The notes below the pieces were generated by a model, which was not told where the DNA came from, did no database searches, and saw only the letters and a list, made by a program, of their open reading frames with translations. Positions 35,118 to 42,827 of a stretch of 64,000 bases of DNA are shown piece by piece. Within the stretch, counting starts at the first letter, position 1, and the number at the start of each line of letters is the position of its first letter. A program made the translations under genes and the position numbers. Source of the stretch: Comamonadaceae bacterium OS-1 (lineage in GTDB: Bacteria > Pseudomonadota > Gammaproteobacteria > Burkholderiales > Burkholderiaceae_C); assembly GCA_027923965.1 (NCBI GenBank), contig AP026969.1, forward strand, positions 4,650,001-4,714,000, given 5' to 3'.

Positions 35118-35126
35118 TCTTGATTT

Positions 35127-36035
35127 TTAAGGCGTGACCACCAGCTCTTTGGTCCGCTCCTGCCGCACCACCCACAGCCCGCAGGCAATCACGATGGCCC
35201 CGCCCAGCAAGGTGCTGCGGTCGGGCGCGGTGTGCCACAGCACGCCGTCCAGCGCCACGCCCCAGGCCAGCGCGGTGTACTCGAACGGGGCTACCACGGC
35301 CGCCTGCCCGTAGCGAAACGCCTGGGTGATGGCCAGCTGCCCGGCAAAGCCGCTCACCGCAATCACGGCCAGCACCGGCGCGTCCGTGGGCAGCACCGCC
35401 ACCCAGTGCGGCCAGGCCAGCGCCCCGGCCCCCACGGCCAGGCCGGTGGTGCCCCAGAACACCAGGGCCGCGCTGGAATCGGTGCGGCTCAGCACCCGGC
35501 TGGTCACTGACGACACCGCGTAGCACACGGCCGAGCCCAGCACCGCCAGCGCGCCCAGCGACAAAAACGCCCCCTGGTCGGGCCGCAGCGCCACCACCAC
35601 GCCGCACAGCCCGCCCGCCAGCGCCCACCAGTGGCGGGGCCGCACGCGCTCCTTCAGCACCGGAATCGACAGCACCGTGATCAGCAGCGGGGCGATGAAA
35701 AAGATGGTGTAGGCCTCGGCCAGCCCCAGCGTGCGCAGCGCCGTCACAAACAACGACAGCATGGCCACCCCGATCACCATGCGCAGCAGATGCAGCGGCC
35801 AGCGGATCTTCAGCAGACTGGGCAGCTCTTGGCGCCACAGCACGTACAAGGCCACCAGCGGCAGCGCCACCAGCCCGCGCATCGATGCCACCTGCAGGGG
35901 CGGGTAGTGGTGGCTCAGGGTTTTCAGGGCAGCATCCATCACCGAGAACGAACCCACGGCAATCACCATGGCCAGGATGCCGCGCAAGTTGGCGGCGGAA
36001 ACAGAAGAGGAAGCAGAAGCAGGGGGGGTGGGCAA
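35127..36035 (-). CDS. EamA-family (DMT) transporter
   Basis: This 302-residue inner-membrane protein has ten predicted helices in two EamA repeats (about residues 15-145 and 160-290). Typical stretches are GSFSVMDAALKTL and LFVTALRTLGLAEAYTIFFIAPLL. The family exports metabolites and amino acids. It converges with the hybrid kinase and diverges from the thioesterase gene, sharing a 76-base intergenic region with it. The substrate is unknown. Confidence 0.87.
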   Translation of the reverse strand: MPTPPASASSSVSAANLRGILAMVIAVGSFSVMDAALKTLSHHYPPLQVASMRGLVALPLVALYVLWRQELPSLLKIRWPLHLLRMVIGVAMLSLFVTALRTLGLAEAYTIFFIAPLLITVLSIPVLKERVRPRHWWALAGGLCGVVVALRPDQGAFLSLGALAVLGSAVCYAVSSVTSRVLSRTDSSAALVFWGTTGLAVGAGALAWPHWVAVLPTDAPVLAVIAVSGFAGQLAITQAFRYGQAAVVAPFEYTALAWGVALDGVLWHTAPDRSTLLGGAIVIACGLWVVRQERTKELVVTP

Positions 36036-36111
36036 GCGGGGGACTCCAGACGCGCAAGGCGTGGTTTATGCTGAAAAGCCTTTGTTTATATCTCTTACTG
36101 GAATTCTCCCC

Positions 36112-36537
36112 ATGCCCCTCTGGAAGCAGCCCTTTAGCGTCGAAATCGCTACTGCCGGTGCCATCGGCACCGCCATCGCCCACCTGGGCATCGAGTTTGT
36201 GGAGGTGGGCGACGACTTCGTGCGCGCCCGCGTGCCGGTGGACCACCGCACCTGCCAGCCCTACGGCCTGCTGCACGGCGGGGTCAGCGTGGTGCTGGCC
36301 GAAACCCTGGGCTCCATCGGCGCCATGTACGCCGCCCCCGAGGGCCACCGCGCCGTGGGCCTGGACATCAACGCCAACCACCTGCGCGGTGCCTCCAGCG
36401 GCTGGGTCACCGGCACCGCCCGCCCGGTCCACATCGGCCGCACCACCCAGGTCTGGGCCATCGAGCTGGTGGACGATGCAGGCAATTTGATCTGCGTGTC
36501 GCGCATCACGGTGGCGATACTGGCACCGAAGGTTTAA
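36112..36537 (+). CDS. PaaI-family hotdog thioesterase
   Basis: This 141-residue hotdog-fold thioesterase is of the PaaI/YbgC type, which hydrolyses acyl- or aryl-CoA thioesters. The hallmark is YGLLHGGVSVVLAETLGS at about residues 50-67, with the HGG turn and the catalytic acidic residue in AETLGS. I chose the ATG at 36112, because the frame upstream overlaps the EamA gene. Its 3' two thirds are duplicated at 38281-38565, and a dispersed repeat follows its stop directly. Confidence 0.88.
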   Translation: MPLWKQPFSVEIATAGAIGTAIAHLGIEFVEVGDDFVRARVPVDHRTCQPYGLLHGGVSVVLAETLGSIGAMYAAPEGHRAVGLDINANHLRGASSGWVTGTARPVHIGRTTQVWAIELVDDAGNLICVSRITVAILAPKV

Positions 36538-36586
36538 GGAAAAAGTGGCTTCAGCGCTTGTTGAATGGGCGTGAGCAGCTACGGTA
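36538..36586 (+). repeat. Dispersed 3'-end hairpin repeat, copy 9
   Basis: It starts directly after the thioesterase stop in the sense direction: GGAAAAAGTGGCTTCAGCGC, then a loop, then GGGCGTGAGCAGCTAC. Its arms are weaker than in most copies. It is duplicated exactly as copy 10. Confidence 0.75.
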
Positions 36587-36599
36587 TCAGGAGCAAAAT

Positions 36600-37442
36600 A
36601 TGGCAATACTCCCCAGCGATTTCGACGGCCAGGCGATCCGGCGCGTGTACGACGAGGCCACCGAAGTGTGGTGGTTTTCGGTCGTGGACGTGGTGCAGGT
36701 GCTGACCCAGCAGTCTGATTACCAAACTGCACGCAAATACTGGAACCAGTTAAAGCGCCGTTTGGAAAAGGAAGGAAGTCAGTCGGTGACAGATTGTCAC
36801 CGACTGAAATTACCTGCCGCAGATGGCAAAAGCTATTTGACCGACACGGCTACGGCCCAGACCCTGCTGCGCCTGGTCCAATCCATCCCCAGCCCCAAAG
36901 CCGAGCCCATCAAACTCTGGCTGGCCAAGGTCGGCTACGAGCGCATGCAGGAAATGGCCGACCCCGCCCAATCCCTGGACCGCGCCCGCCAAACCTGGCA
37001 ACAGCATGGTCGCAGCGACAAGTGGATCCAGCAGCGCATGACCGGCCAGGAGACGCGCAACAAACTCACCGACTTCTGGCGTGACCACGACATCAAAGAG
37101 GGCCAGGAATTCGCCATCCTCACCAACATCATCCACCAGGAGTGGACCGGCGTGAGTGTGAAAGAGCACAAGGAAAAGAAGGGCCTGAAAAGCCAGAACC
37201 TGCGCGACCACATGACCGAAGCCGAGCTCATCTTCACCGCTCTGGCCGAGCTCTCCACCCGCCAAATCGCCGAAAACGTGGATGCCACTGGCCTCACCGA
37301 AAACAAGGGGGCCGCCCAAGCCGGTGGCCGCATCGCCCGCCAGGCCCGCCAGCAGTTGGAAAACCAAACCGGCAAGTCCATCATCTCGCCTGACAACTAC
37401 CTGCCGCCGGTGGCGAAGAGGTTGAAGGCGGGGCCGAAGTGA
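36600..37442 (+). CDS. BRO-N/DinD-like protein
   Basis: This 280-residue protein begins with a BRO-N (phage antirepressor-type) DNA-binding domain (about residues 1-110; IRRVYDEATEVWWFSVVDVV). The rest matches DNA-damage-inducible protein D, with AEPIKLWLAKVGYERMQEM and a C-terminal DinD region. I chose the ATG at 36600, which follows AGGAG. The family is associated with phages and stress islands, and its biochemical role is unclear. A perfect 13-bp inverted repeat at 36779-36807 lies inside the coding sequence. A frameshifted second copy lies 2 kb downstream. Confidence 0.78.
   Translation: MAILPSDFDGQAIRRVYDEATEVWWFSVVDVVQVLTQQSDYQTARKYWNQLKRRLEKEGSQSVTDCHRLKLPAADGKSYLTDTATAQTLLRLVQSIPSPKAEPIKLWLAKVGYERMQEMADPAQSLDRARQTWQQHGRSDKWIQQRMTGQETRNKLTDFWRDHDIKEGQEFAILTNIIHQEWTGVSVKEHKEKKGLKSQNLRDHMTEAELIFTALAELSTRQIAENVDATGLTENKGAAQAGGRIARQARQQLENQTGKSIISPDNYLPPVAKRLKAGPK
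36779..36807. repeat. Perfect inverted repeat inside BRO-N gene, copy A
   Basis: TCAGTCGGTGACA and TGTCACCGACTGA are perfect 13-bp arms around GAT. They encode SVTDCHRL. The paralogue has an equally perfect palindrome at the same place, with a different sequence (see copy B). Confidence 0.9.
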
Positions 37443-37475
37443 TAGGCGCTGGAGCAGAGGTCAGCAGGAGGAAAG

Positions 37476-37886
37476 ATGGCGACATTCCCTAAGCAATGCA
37501 ACGGCTTCCCGTCCATGACAGAGATCTCTAACAGCTTTGACGCAGATAGGCAGGTACTTGCAGGCGCATGTGAGCGAGTTGCCCTGGCTGCACGGCAGCC
37601 TGGTTTCTCGTTACCTGCGATGGCCGAACCCATAGCGGAGGTAGCAGCCGTATTGCGTGCTTCGCGCTCTTGGGAGGAGCAAGCTGCGGCTGCAGCCAGT
37701 CTCCGTCAATTTTTCCATCGGGATGGACTGGATGACGTGCCAGGTCCTCTTAACTGCCCATCCTGGGAAGCGGACATCGATCGTATTTACGAGCTTTCAA
37801 CCATATTCGTTGAATCGCGATATCGTGCAATGGCCTTCCAGCGGGCAATCGCTGGTACAGGACAGCTACCGCCGGACAAAGGTTGA
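37476..37886 (+). CDS. Hypothetical protein, 136 aa
   Basis: I do not recognise this protein. It is soluble and mostly helical, with an alanine-rich centre (AEVAAVLRASRSWEEQAAAAA) and no signal or membrane segment. AGGAGG lies just before the ATG, which supports translation. It lies between the two copies of the duplicated segment, together with two very small genes, and has less biased codon use than core genes. It is probably accessory. Confidence 0.55.
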   Translation: MATFPKQCNGFPSMTEISNSFDADRQVLAGACERVALAARQPGFSLPAMAEPIAEVAAVLRASRSWEEQAAAAASLRQFFHRDGLDDVPGPLNCPSWEADIDRIYELSTIFVESRYRAMAFQRAIAGTGQLPPDKG

Positions 37887-37929
37887 ATTCAGCCAGTAGT
37901 GGACTTTGAAGCGCAACGGATCTAACACC

Positions 37930-38055
37930 ATGAAATTTAAATGCATCGAGTTTTCTTGGCGTGCAGCTTTTATTGGGGTGTACATGACCCCCGAGCGGGA
38001 CAAGGTTTGGGTAACGATCGTGCCATTCTTTCCGCTCTACTTTAAAAGGCGTTAG
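37930..38055 (+). CDS. Small conserved-looking protein, 41 aa
   Basis: The frame encodes MKFKCIEFSWRAAFIGVYM followed by VTIVPFFPLYFKRR. It resembles short orphan proteins of the same layout (KxKCIEFxW...GVY...PFFP) that I recall from other proteobacteria, but I cannot verify this. No function is known. It lies in the gap between the duplicated segments and has no strong ribosome-binding site. Confidence 0.45.
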   Translation: MKFKCIEFSWRAAFIGVYMTPERDKVWVTIVPFFPLYFKRR

Positions 38056-38140
38056 TTGGCGGGCAACGCGTGTTTCCACATTTCGCTTTGACGCATGATC
38101 CACGGCATTCGCTGACCCTCCACATTTAAAGCAGATACCA

Positions 38141-38269
38141 ATGAGCCTTCCGGGACCCGACGATAAACAGTATCGAAAAATGACCAACAGGGAGAAGCGG
38201 GTCTATTGGGTATTGGTAGTTGCAGTTGCTTCCGCAATTGTTGTCGGCTGGCTTTGGAAACTCTGGTGA
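38141..38269 (+). CDS. Small single-span membrane protein, 42 aa
   Basis: The frame encodes a short polar N-terminus (residues 1-20) followed by one hydrophobic helix, VYWVLVVAVASAIVVGW, and a short tail LWKLW. It is a plausible small membrane protein. It ends 11 bases before the right copy of the duplicated segment. It has no recognisable family and only weak evidence for expression. Confidence 0.4.
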   Translation: MSLPGPDDKQYRKMTNREKRVYWVLVVAVASAIVVGWLWKLW

Positions 38270-38280
38270 ACCAGAGTTCA

Positions 38281-38565
38281 TGCCAGCCCTACGGCCTGCT
38301 GCACGGCGGGGTCAGCGGGGTGCTGGCCGAAACCCTGGGCTCCATCGGTGCCATGTACGCCGCCCCCGAGGGCCACCGCGCCGTGGGCCTGGACATCAAC
38401 GCCAACCACCTGCGCGGTGCCTCCAGCGGCTGGGTCACCGGCACCGCCCGCCCGGTCCACATCGGCCGCACCACCCAGGTCTGGGCCATCGAGCTGGTGG
38501 ACGATGCAGGCAATTTGATCTGCGTGTCGCGCATCACGGTGGCGATCCTGGCACCGAAGGTTTAA
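38281..38565 (+). pseudogene. Truncated duplicate of the PaaI thioesterase
   Basis: This is the 3' two thirds of the thioesterase gene, from CQPYGLLHGG to the stop, almost identical to 36253-36537. It has lost about the first 47 codons and has a V-to-G change after the HGG turn (HGGVSGVLAE). An in-frame upstream start at 38206 could give a 119-residue chimera, but without the N-terminal strand and helix of the hotdog fold. It is probably nonfunctional. Confidence 0.8.
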
Positions 38566-38614
38566 GGAAAAAGTGGCTTCAGCGCTTGTTGAATGGGCGT
38601 GAGCAGCTACGGTA
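38566..38614 (+). repeat. Dispersed 3'-end hairpin repeat, copy 10
   Basis: An exact duplicate of copy 9, directly after the truncated thioesterase stop. Confidence 0.75.
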
Positions 38615-38627
38615 TCAGGAGCAAAAT

Positions 38628-39068
38628 ATGGCAATACTCCCCAGCGATTTCGATGGCCAGGCGATCCGCCGCGTGTACGACGAGGCCACCGAGGTGTGGT
38701 GGTTTTCGGTGATCGATATCGTGCAGGTGCTGACCGATAGCGCCAATGCGCGCGATTACTGGTTCAAGATGAAACAGCGTGTGCTGCAAGAAGATGGCAC
38801 CCAACTGTCGACAATTTGTCGACAGTTGAAAATGCCCGCCGCCGACGGCAAGCTGCGCCTGACGGATGCCGCCACCGCCCAAAGCCTGCTGCGCATCGTC
38901 CAGTCCATCCCCAGCCCCAAAGCCGAACCCATCAAACTCTGGCTGGCCAAGGTCGGCTACGAGCGCATGCAGGAAATGGCCGACCCCGCCAGACCTGGCA
39001 ACAGCATGGCCGCAGCGACAAGTGGATCCAGCAGCGCATGACCGGCCAGGAAACGCGGAACAAACGCA
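38628..39068 (+). pseudogene. Frameshifted, truncated BRO-N/DinD-like paralogue
   Basis: This corresponds to the first half of the gene at 36600. Relative to it, 22 bases are missing after GACCCCGCC (near 38990), between short CCGCC direct repeats. The frame shifts and ends at 39041. Similarity then continues in another frame through GRSDKWIQQRMTGQETRNK before it stops at about 39068. The central part (DSANARDYWFKMKQRVLQ, then LSTICRQLKM) is a genuinely diverged version and not a recent copy. It also carries its own perfect inverted repeat. Confidence 0.8.
38802..38828. repeat. Perfect inverted repeat inside BRO-N pseudogene, copy B
   Basis: CAACTGTCGACAA and TTGTCGACAGTTG are perfect 13-bp arms around a single T. 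The centre aligns with that of copy A, yet most arm positions differ. It encodes QLSTICRQL. Confidence 0.9.
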
Positions 39069-39090
39069 TTGATGCCCGCCGATGCACCAT

Positions 39091-39145
39091 AAAAACAGAA
39101 CCCAGCGCTTGTCAAATAAGCACAAACAGCTATTAAAAAAATAGC
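39091..39145 (+). repeat. Dispersed hairpin repeat, copy 11
   Basis: CAGCGCTTGTCAAATAAGC, then ACAAACAGCTATTAAAAAAA and TAGC. It lies just after the end of the right duplicated segment, between the BRO-N pseudogene and the HPF-like gene. Confidence 0.75.
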
Positions 39146-39253
39146 GCGCATAATGGACTGTGGTGCACTTCAGGGGAACTCACAGGCCCCCCAAGGGCTC
39201 CATTTAGTAGCCAGGGCCGTATCAGCGCTCTGCCACCACCACAAGGAGACTCC

Positions 39254-39601
39254 ATGCAAATCCAGTTCAACACCGACCACAACATCGAAGGCCACGAAGG
39301 CTTGGCCACCCACGTGACCGGGGTGGTGCAGCATGCGCTGGCGCGGCTCAGCGCGCACATCACCCGTGTCGAAGTGCACCTGAGCGACGAGAACAGCGAC
39401 AAAAGCAACCACCATGACAAGCGCTGCATGCTCGAAGCCCGCCTGGAAGGCCGCCCGCCCGTGGCCGTGACGCACCATGCCGACACGCTGCACAAGGCGG
39501 TGGATGGCGCGGCCGACAAGCTCACCCGCAAGATCGACGACCTGCTGCACAAGTTGCACGATCAGAAGACCCGCGCCGACGCGCTTATCCTGCCGGAGTA
39601 G
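39254..39601 (+). CDS. HPF/RaiA-family ribosome-associated protein
   Basis: This 115-residue protein is of the ribosome hibernation/stationary-phase inhibitor family. The N-terminal QIQFNTDHNIEGHE and the ISHITRVEVHLSDEN-like strand-helix (residues 34-48) are typical. It has no long C-terminal dimerisation domain, so it is the short HPF/YfiA type. AAGGAG lies six bases before the ATG. It follows the duplicated region and converges with a transglutaminase-like gene. Confidence 0.82.
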   Translation: MQIQFNTDHNIEGHEGLATHVTGVVQHALARLSAHITRVEVHLSDENSDKSNHHDKRCMLEARLEGRPPVAVTHHADTLHKAVDGAADKLTRKIDDLLHKLHDQKTRADALILPE

Positions 39602-39606
39602 CGGAG

Positions 39607-40398
39607 TTAACCCGGTGACAGGTTCACTGTCACCTGCATGTTTTGCACCTCCAGCGGCGCACTGCCGTAGTCGGAGATAAACGCCACATCCGCCGCGTCG
39701 CGCCCGTAGGCCAGCACGATGCGCCCGCCGCGCGGCTGGCTTTGGGTGGCATCGAAGGTGTACCAGCGGCCGCCCACAAACACCTCGAACCAGGCGTGCA
39801 GGTCCATCGGGTCCAGCCCGTACAAATAGCCCACGACGATGCGCGCGGGCAGGCGCAGGCTGCGGCACAGGGCAATACCCACATGCGCAAAGTCGCGGCA
39901 TACGCCCGCGCCCTGCGACAGCGTGTCCAGCGCATCGGTGGTGGCACTGCTCACGCCGTACTGGTAGCTGAGGTTGTGGTGGATCCAGGCGCGGATGGCT
40001 TCCGCCTGGTCGTAGCCGGGCAGCGCGTTGCCCACAATGCCCAGCGCCCGCTCGGCCATCTTGTCCGACGGGCAGTAGCGGCTTTGCAGCAGGTACAGCA
40101 GCACGTTGTCGGGCAGCCATGCCATGGGCGTGGGGGCGGCCTGCGGGGCGGTGGCGATATTGGCATCCACTTCGGCGGTGACCGACAAGGCCATCTGCGT
40201 GTTGCCGGGCAGCAGCACCATGCGCTGGCACAGGTTGCCGTAGACATCGGTGTAGTCCACGCGCGGCACCCAGGGCTGCAGGTCAAAATTTTCCTGCAGG
40301 ATGTGCTGGGCCTCGCCGTGGCAGGCCCGCAGCATGGCCACCAGGGGGCATTCGGCGATGTTGTGGACCGACAGGGTGCAGGTGGCAGTGAGTTGCAT
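39607..40398 (-). CDS. Transglutaminase-like cysteine protease-fold protein
   Basis: This 263-residue protein has a bacterial transglutaminase N-terminal beta domain followed by the transglutaminase core. The catalytic triad is visible as Cys in GAGVCRDFAH, His in DLHAWFEVFVGG and Asp in YTFDATQSQPRGG. Such proteins can be peptidases or crosslinking enzymes, and many occur with circularly permuted ATP-grasp genes, which are absent here. It is cytoplasmic by lack of a signal peptide. Its substrate is unknown. Confidence 0.85.
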   Translation of the reverse strand: MQLTATCTLSVHNIAECPLVAMLRACHGEAQHILQENFDLQPWVPRVDYTDVYGNLCQRMVLLPGNTQMALSVTAEVDANIATAPQAAPTPMAWLPDNVLLYLLQSRYCPSDKMAERALGIVGNALPGYDQAEAIRAWIHHNLSYQYGVSSATTDALDTLSQGAGVCRDFAHVGIALCRSLRLPARIVVGYLYGLDPMDLHAWFEVFVGGRWYTFDATQSQPRGGRIVLAYGRDAADVAFISDYGSAPLEVQNMQVTVNLSPG

Positions 40399-40548
40399 GC
40401 GTGGGACTCCCCAAAAAAATACGGCCAGCTTAGCCCTGCAGGTGTGACAGGGATGTAGGAGAAGGGCGCTTTATCTTCTACGCACGTTTAACGTGAAATA
40501 ACTTTCATGGCTCGGGATGCTCTGCACCCGAGTCCATGAAAGTTAGGC

Positions 40549-41460
40549 CTAGGCCGGTTCCAGGCCGTGGTGCAGGGCCGCGCGCAGCACTTCGGCAAAG
40601 CGCCGCAGCTTGGCCGGGTAGAACTGCGCATAGGGGTAGAGCAGCACCATCGGCAGCGGGGCGGCATGCCATTCGGGCAGCAGGTGCACCAGGGTGCCGT
40701 TGGCCACGTCGTCGGCCACCGCCCAGGCAGAGGCCACGCACACGCCCAGGCCCATCAGCGCGGCATTGCGCATGGCAAACAGGCTGTCGGTGCTGATGCG
40801 CGGCTGCAGCGCCAGGCGGTGTTGCGCGCCGCTGCGGTGCTGCAGGCTGATTTCGTTGCGGTAAAAGGTGCGCAAGGCCAGCCAGGGCAGGGTGGCCAGA
40901 TCGTCCATATGGGTAGGCCGGGGGCCGTCGCCTAGCAGGCTGGGGGCGGCCACCACGATGCGCGGAATCTCGGCCAGCTTGACCGACACCACGGTGGGAT
41001 CGTCCACCGCACCGACGTGGATGGCGCAGTCGATGCCATCGGCGATGAAGTTGGGCGTGCCGTCGTGCAGCAGCCATTCCACCGCCACCCGGGGGTAGCG
41101 GCGCAGGTACTCGGCCAGCGGGGTGATGAGCTGCTGCTGGCCAAAGGCGTGCGGGGCCATCACGCGCAGCGTGCCCTCGGGCACATCGTGGCTGCCGCGC
41201 AGGTCGGCCTCGAACGCATCCCAGCGGCCCAGCAGCTCCTTGGCACGGGCGAAGCAGCGGCTGCCGTCCTCGGTAAGCTGCATGGCATGGGTGGAACGCT
41301 GCAGCAGCTTGATGCCCAGCGAGCGCTCCAGTGTCTGCAGGCGACGGCTCACCGTGGGCTGGGTCGCGCCCATCTGCAGCGCCGCCGCCGACAGGCTGCC
41401 CGCCTCGACGATGCGCACAAAGGTTTGCATCAGCTCGATGCGGTCGGGGGTGGTCTTCAT
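40549..41460 (-). CDS. LysR-family transcriptional regulator
   Basis: This 303-residue LysR regulator has an N-terminal winged HTH (FVRIVEAGSLSAAALQM, then TQPTVSRRLQTLERSLG) and an effector-binding domain from about residue 90. It diverges from an MFS transporter gene with 96 bases between them, so it probably regulates that transporter. It resembles the CrgA/PtxR-like subgroup of LysR proteins. Confidence 0.9.
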   Translation of the reverse strand: MKTTPDRIELMQTFVRIVEAGSLSAAALQMGATQPTVSRRLQTLERSLGIKLLQRSTHAMQLTEDGSRCFARAKELLGRWDAFEADLRGSHDVPEGTLRVMAPHAFGQQQLITPLAEYLRRYPRVAVEWLLHDGTPNFIADGIDCAIHVGAVDDPTVVSVKLAEIPRIVVAAPSLLGDGPRPTHMDDLATLPWLALRTFYRNEISLQHRSGAQHRLALQPRISTDSLFAMRNAALMGLGVCVASAWAVADDVANGTLVHLLPEWHAAPLPMVLLYPYAQFYPAKLRRFAEVLRAALHHGLEPA

Positions 41461-41556
41461 GCGCGTAGCGTATAGGCATTGTGCCTAGCGTGGGCGTTCC
41501 CAGGCAAAGCAAGAAGCAGGAAACTCACGGCATTCGCAAATTTGAGGGTTTTCACC

Positions 41557-42759
41557 ATGTCTTCTACCGTTATTACGCATAACCAGCCTGCCGTCCTACC
41601 CGGCGCACTGGTGTTGCTCTTGGCCGCGGGCGCAGGCCTGGCCGCCGCCGCGCTGTACTACAGCCAGCCCATGCTGGGCGTGCTGGCCGGCGAGTTCCAG
41701 GCCACGCCCGGCACCATCGGCCTGGTGCCGACGCTGACGCAACTGGGCTACGCGCTGGGTCTGATCCTGCTGGCCCCGCTGGGGGACCGGTTTGACCGCC
41801 GCCGCATCATCCTGGGCAAGGCGGCCATTTTGTGCATCGCGCTGCTGACGGCGGCGGCGGCACCGTCGATTGGCGTGCTGCTGGCGGCCAGCCTGGCGAT
41901 TGGCATCTCGGCCACCCTGGCGCAAGACATCGTGCCTGCCGCCGCCACGCTGGCGCCGGAATCCAGCCGCGGCAAGACCGTGGGCACGGTGATGACCGGG
42001 CTGCTGCTGGGCATTTTGCTGTCGCGCGTGGTGTCAGGTTTTGTGGCCGAGCACGCGGGCTGGCGCAGCATGTTCGTGGTGGCGGCGCTCAGCATCGCCC
42101 TGCTGGGCGTAGCGGTTTGGCGCGGCCTGCCGCGCTTTGTGCCGACCACGCAAATGCCTTATCTGGCCCTGATGGCCAGCCTGGGCACGCTGCTGCAGCG
42201 CCATGCCGGTTTGCGCCGTGCCGCCCTGGCCCAGGGCCTGCTGAGCGTGGCCTTCAGCGCGTTCTGGTCCACGCTGGCGGTGATGCTGCATGCCGCGCCC
42301 TTCCACCTAGGCAGTGCCGCCGCCGGAGCGTTTGGCCTGGCCGGGGCTGCCGGTGCGTTGGCCGCGCCACTGGCCGGCAAGGTGGCCGACCGCAAAGGCC
42401 CCGAGGTGGTGACGCGCATCGGCGCGGGCTTGGTGGTGGCGGCCTTCTTGGCGATGGCTATCGGCGGGATGGACGCTGGCGGCCCGCTGTGGCTGATCGC
42501 CCTGGGCGCGGTGGTGTTCGACCTGGGCGTGCAGGCCACCTTGATCGCCCACCAGACCATCGTCTACAGCCTGGAGCCCGCCGCCCGCAGCCGCCTGAAT
42601 GCCGTGCTGATGGGCAGCATGTTCATCGGCATGGCCAGCGGTGCCTGGCTGGGCAGCCAGGCCCTGGCGCAATGGGGCTGGCCGGGTGTGTGTGGACTGG
42701 CGGCTTTGGCGGGCGGGGTGGCGCTGGCGGTGCGCTTGTGGCCTAAAACCCAGGCATAA
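41557..42759 (+). CDS. MFS transporter (DHA1-like)
   Basis: This 400-residue 12-helix transporter has the signature APLGDRFDRRRIILGK after helix 2. It resembles drug:H+ antiporter-type efflux proteins of the DHA1/YnfM group. I chose the ATG at 41557, because the upstream frame to 41479 covers the promoter region. The LysR gene diverges upstream, and a dispersed repeat starts directly after the stop. Confidence 0.87.
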   Translation: MSSTVITHNQPAVLPGALVLLLAAGAGLAAAALYYSQPMLGVLAGEFQATPGTIGLVPTLTQLGYALGLILLAPLGDRFDRRRIILGKAAILCIALLTAAAAPSIGVLLAASLAIGISATLAQDIVPAAATLAPESSRGKTVGTVMTGLLLGILLSRVVSGFVAEHAGWRSMFVVAALSIALLGVAVWRGLPRFVPTTQMPYLALMASLGTLLQRHAGLRRAALAQGLLSVAFSAFWSTLAVMLHAAPFHLGSAAAGAFGLAGAAGALAAPLAGKVADRKGPEVVTRIGAGLVVAAFLAMAIGGMDAGGPLWLIALGAVVFDLGVQATLIAHQTIVYSLEPAARSRLNAVLMGSMFIGMASGAWLGSQALAQWGWPGVCGLAALAGGVALAVRLWPKTQA

Positions 42760-42812
42760 AATAAGCCGCTCGTGCTGATTCCATCAGCGTGAGCAGCTAT
42801 ATTTTTAAAAGC
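42760..42812 (+). repeat. Dispersed 3'-end hairpin repeat, copy 12
   Basis: A 15-bp stem, GCCGCTCGTGCTGAT against ATCAGCGTGAGCAGC, with a TCC loop and one mismatch. It starts one base after the MFS stop in the sense direction. The following MFS gene begins 16 bases after it ends. Confidence 0.9.
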
Positions 42813-42827
42813 ATTCCTTCTTTGCAC

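Larger units (their letters stand above)
36253..37070 (+). repeat. Segmental duplication, left copy
   Basis: This region recurs at 38281-39068 with an offset of 2028 bases (2022 after an indel inside the BRO-N gene). It covers the thioesterase from its CQPYGLLHGG codons, the dispersed repeat and the first half of the BRO-N gene. Ends are near-identical, and the middle of the BRO-N gene (about 36680-36860) has diverged. Confidence 0.85.
38281..39068 (+). repeat. Segmental duplication, right copy
   Basis: See the left copy at 36253-37070. Identity is very high at both ends, with a diverged middle in the BRO-N gene and a 22-base deletion near 38990. Confidence 0.85.

Noticed and set aside
37911..38060. 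Possible second integron cassette around the 41-aa gene (TCTAAC before it and CGTTAG after it)
   Set aside because: The R''/R' boxes do not flank a foldable attC hairpin; the similarity is limited to short boxes at the gene ends.
40485..40500. Possible second parS-like sequence (CGTTTAACGTGAAATA)
   Set aside because: It matches the consensus at only 13 of 16 positions and breaks the central CACGTG, so it is not a convincing ParB site.
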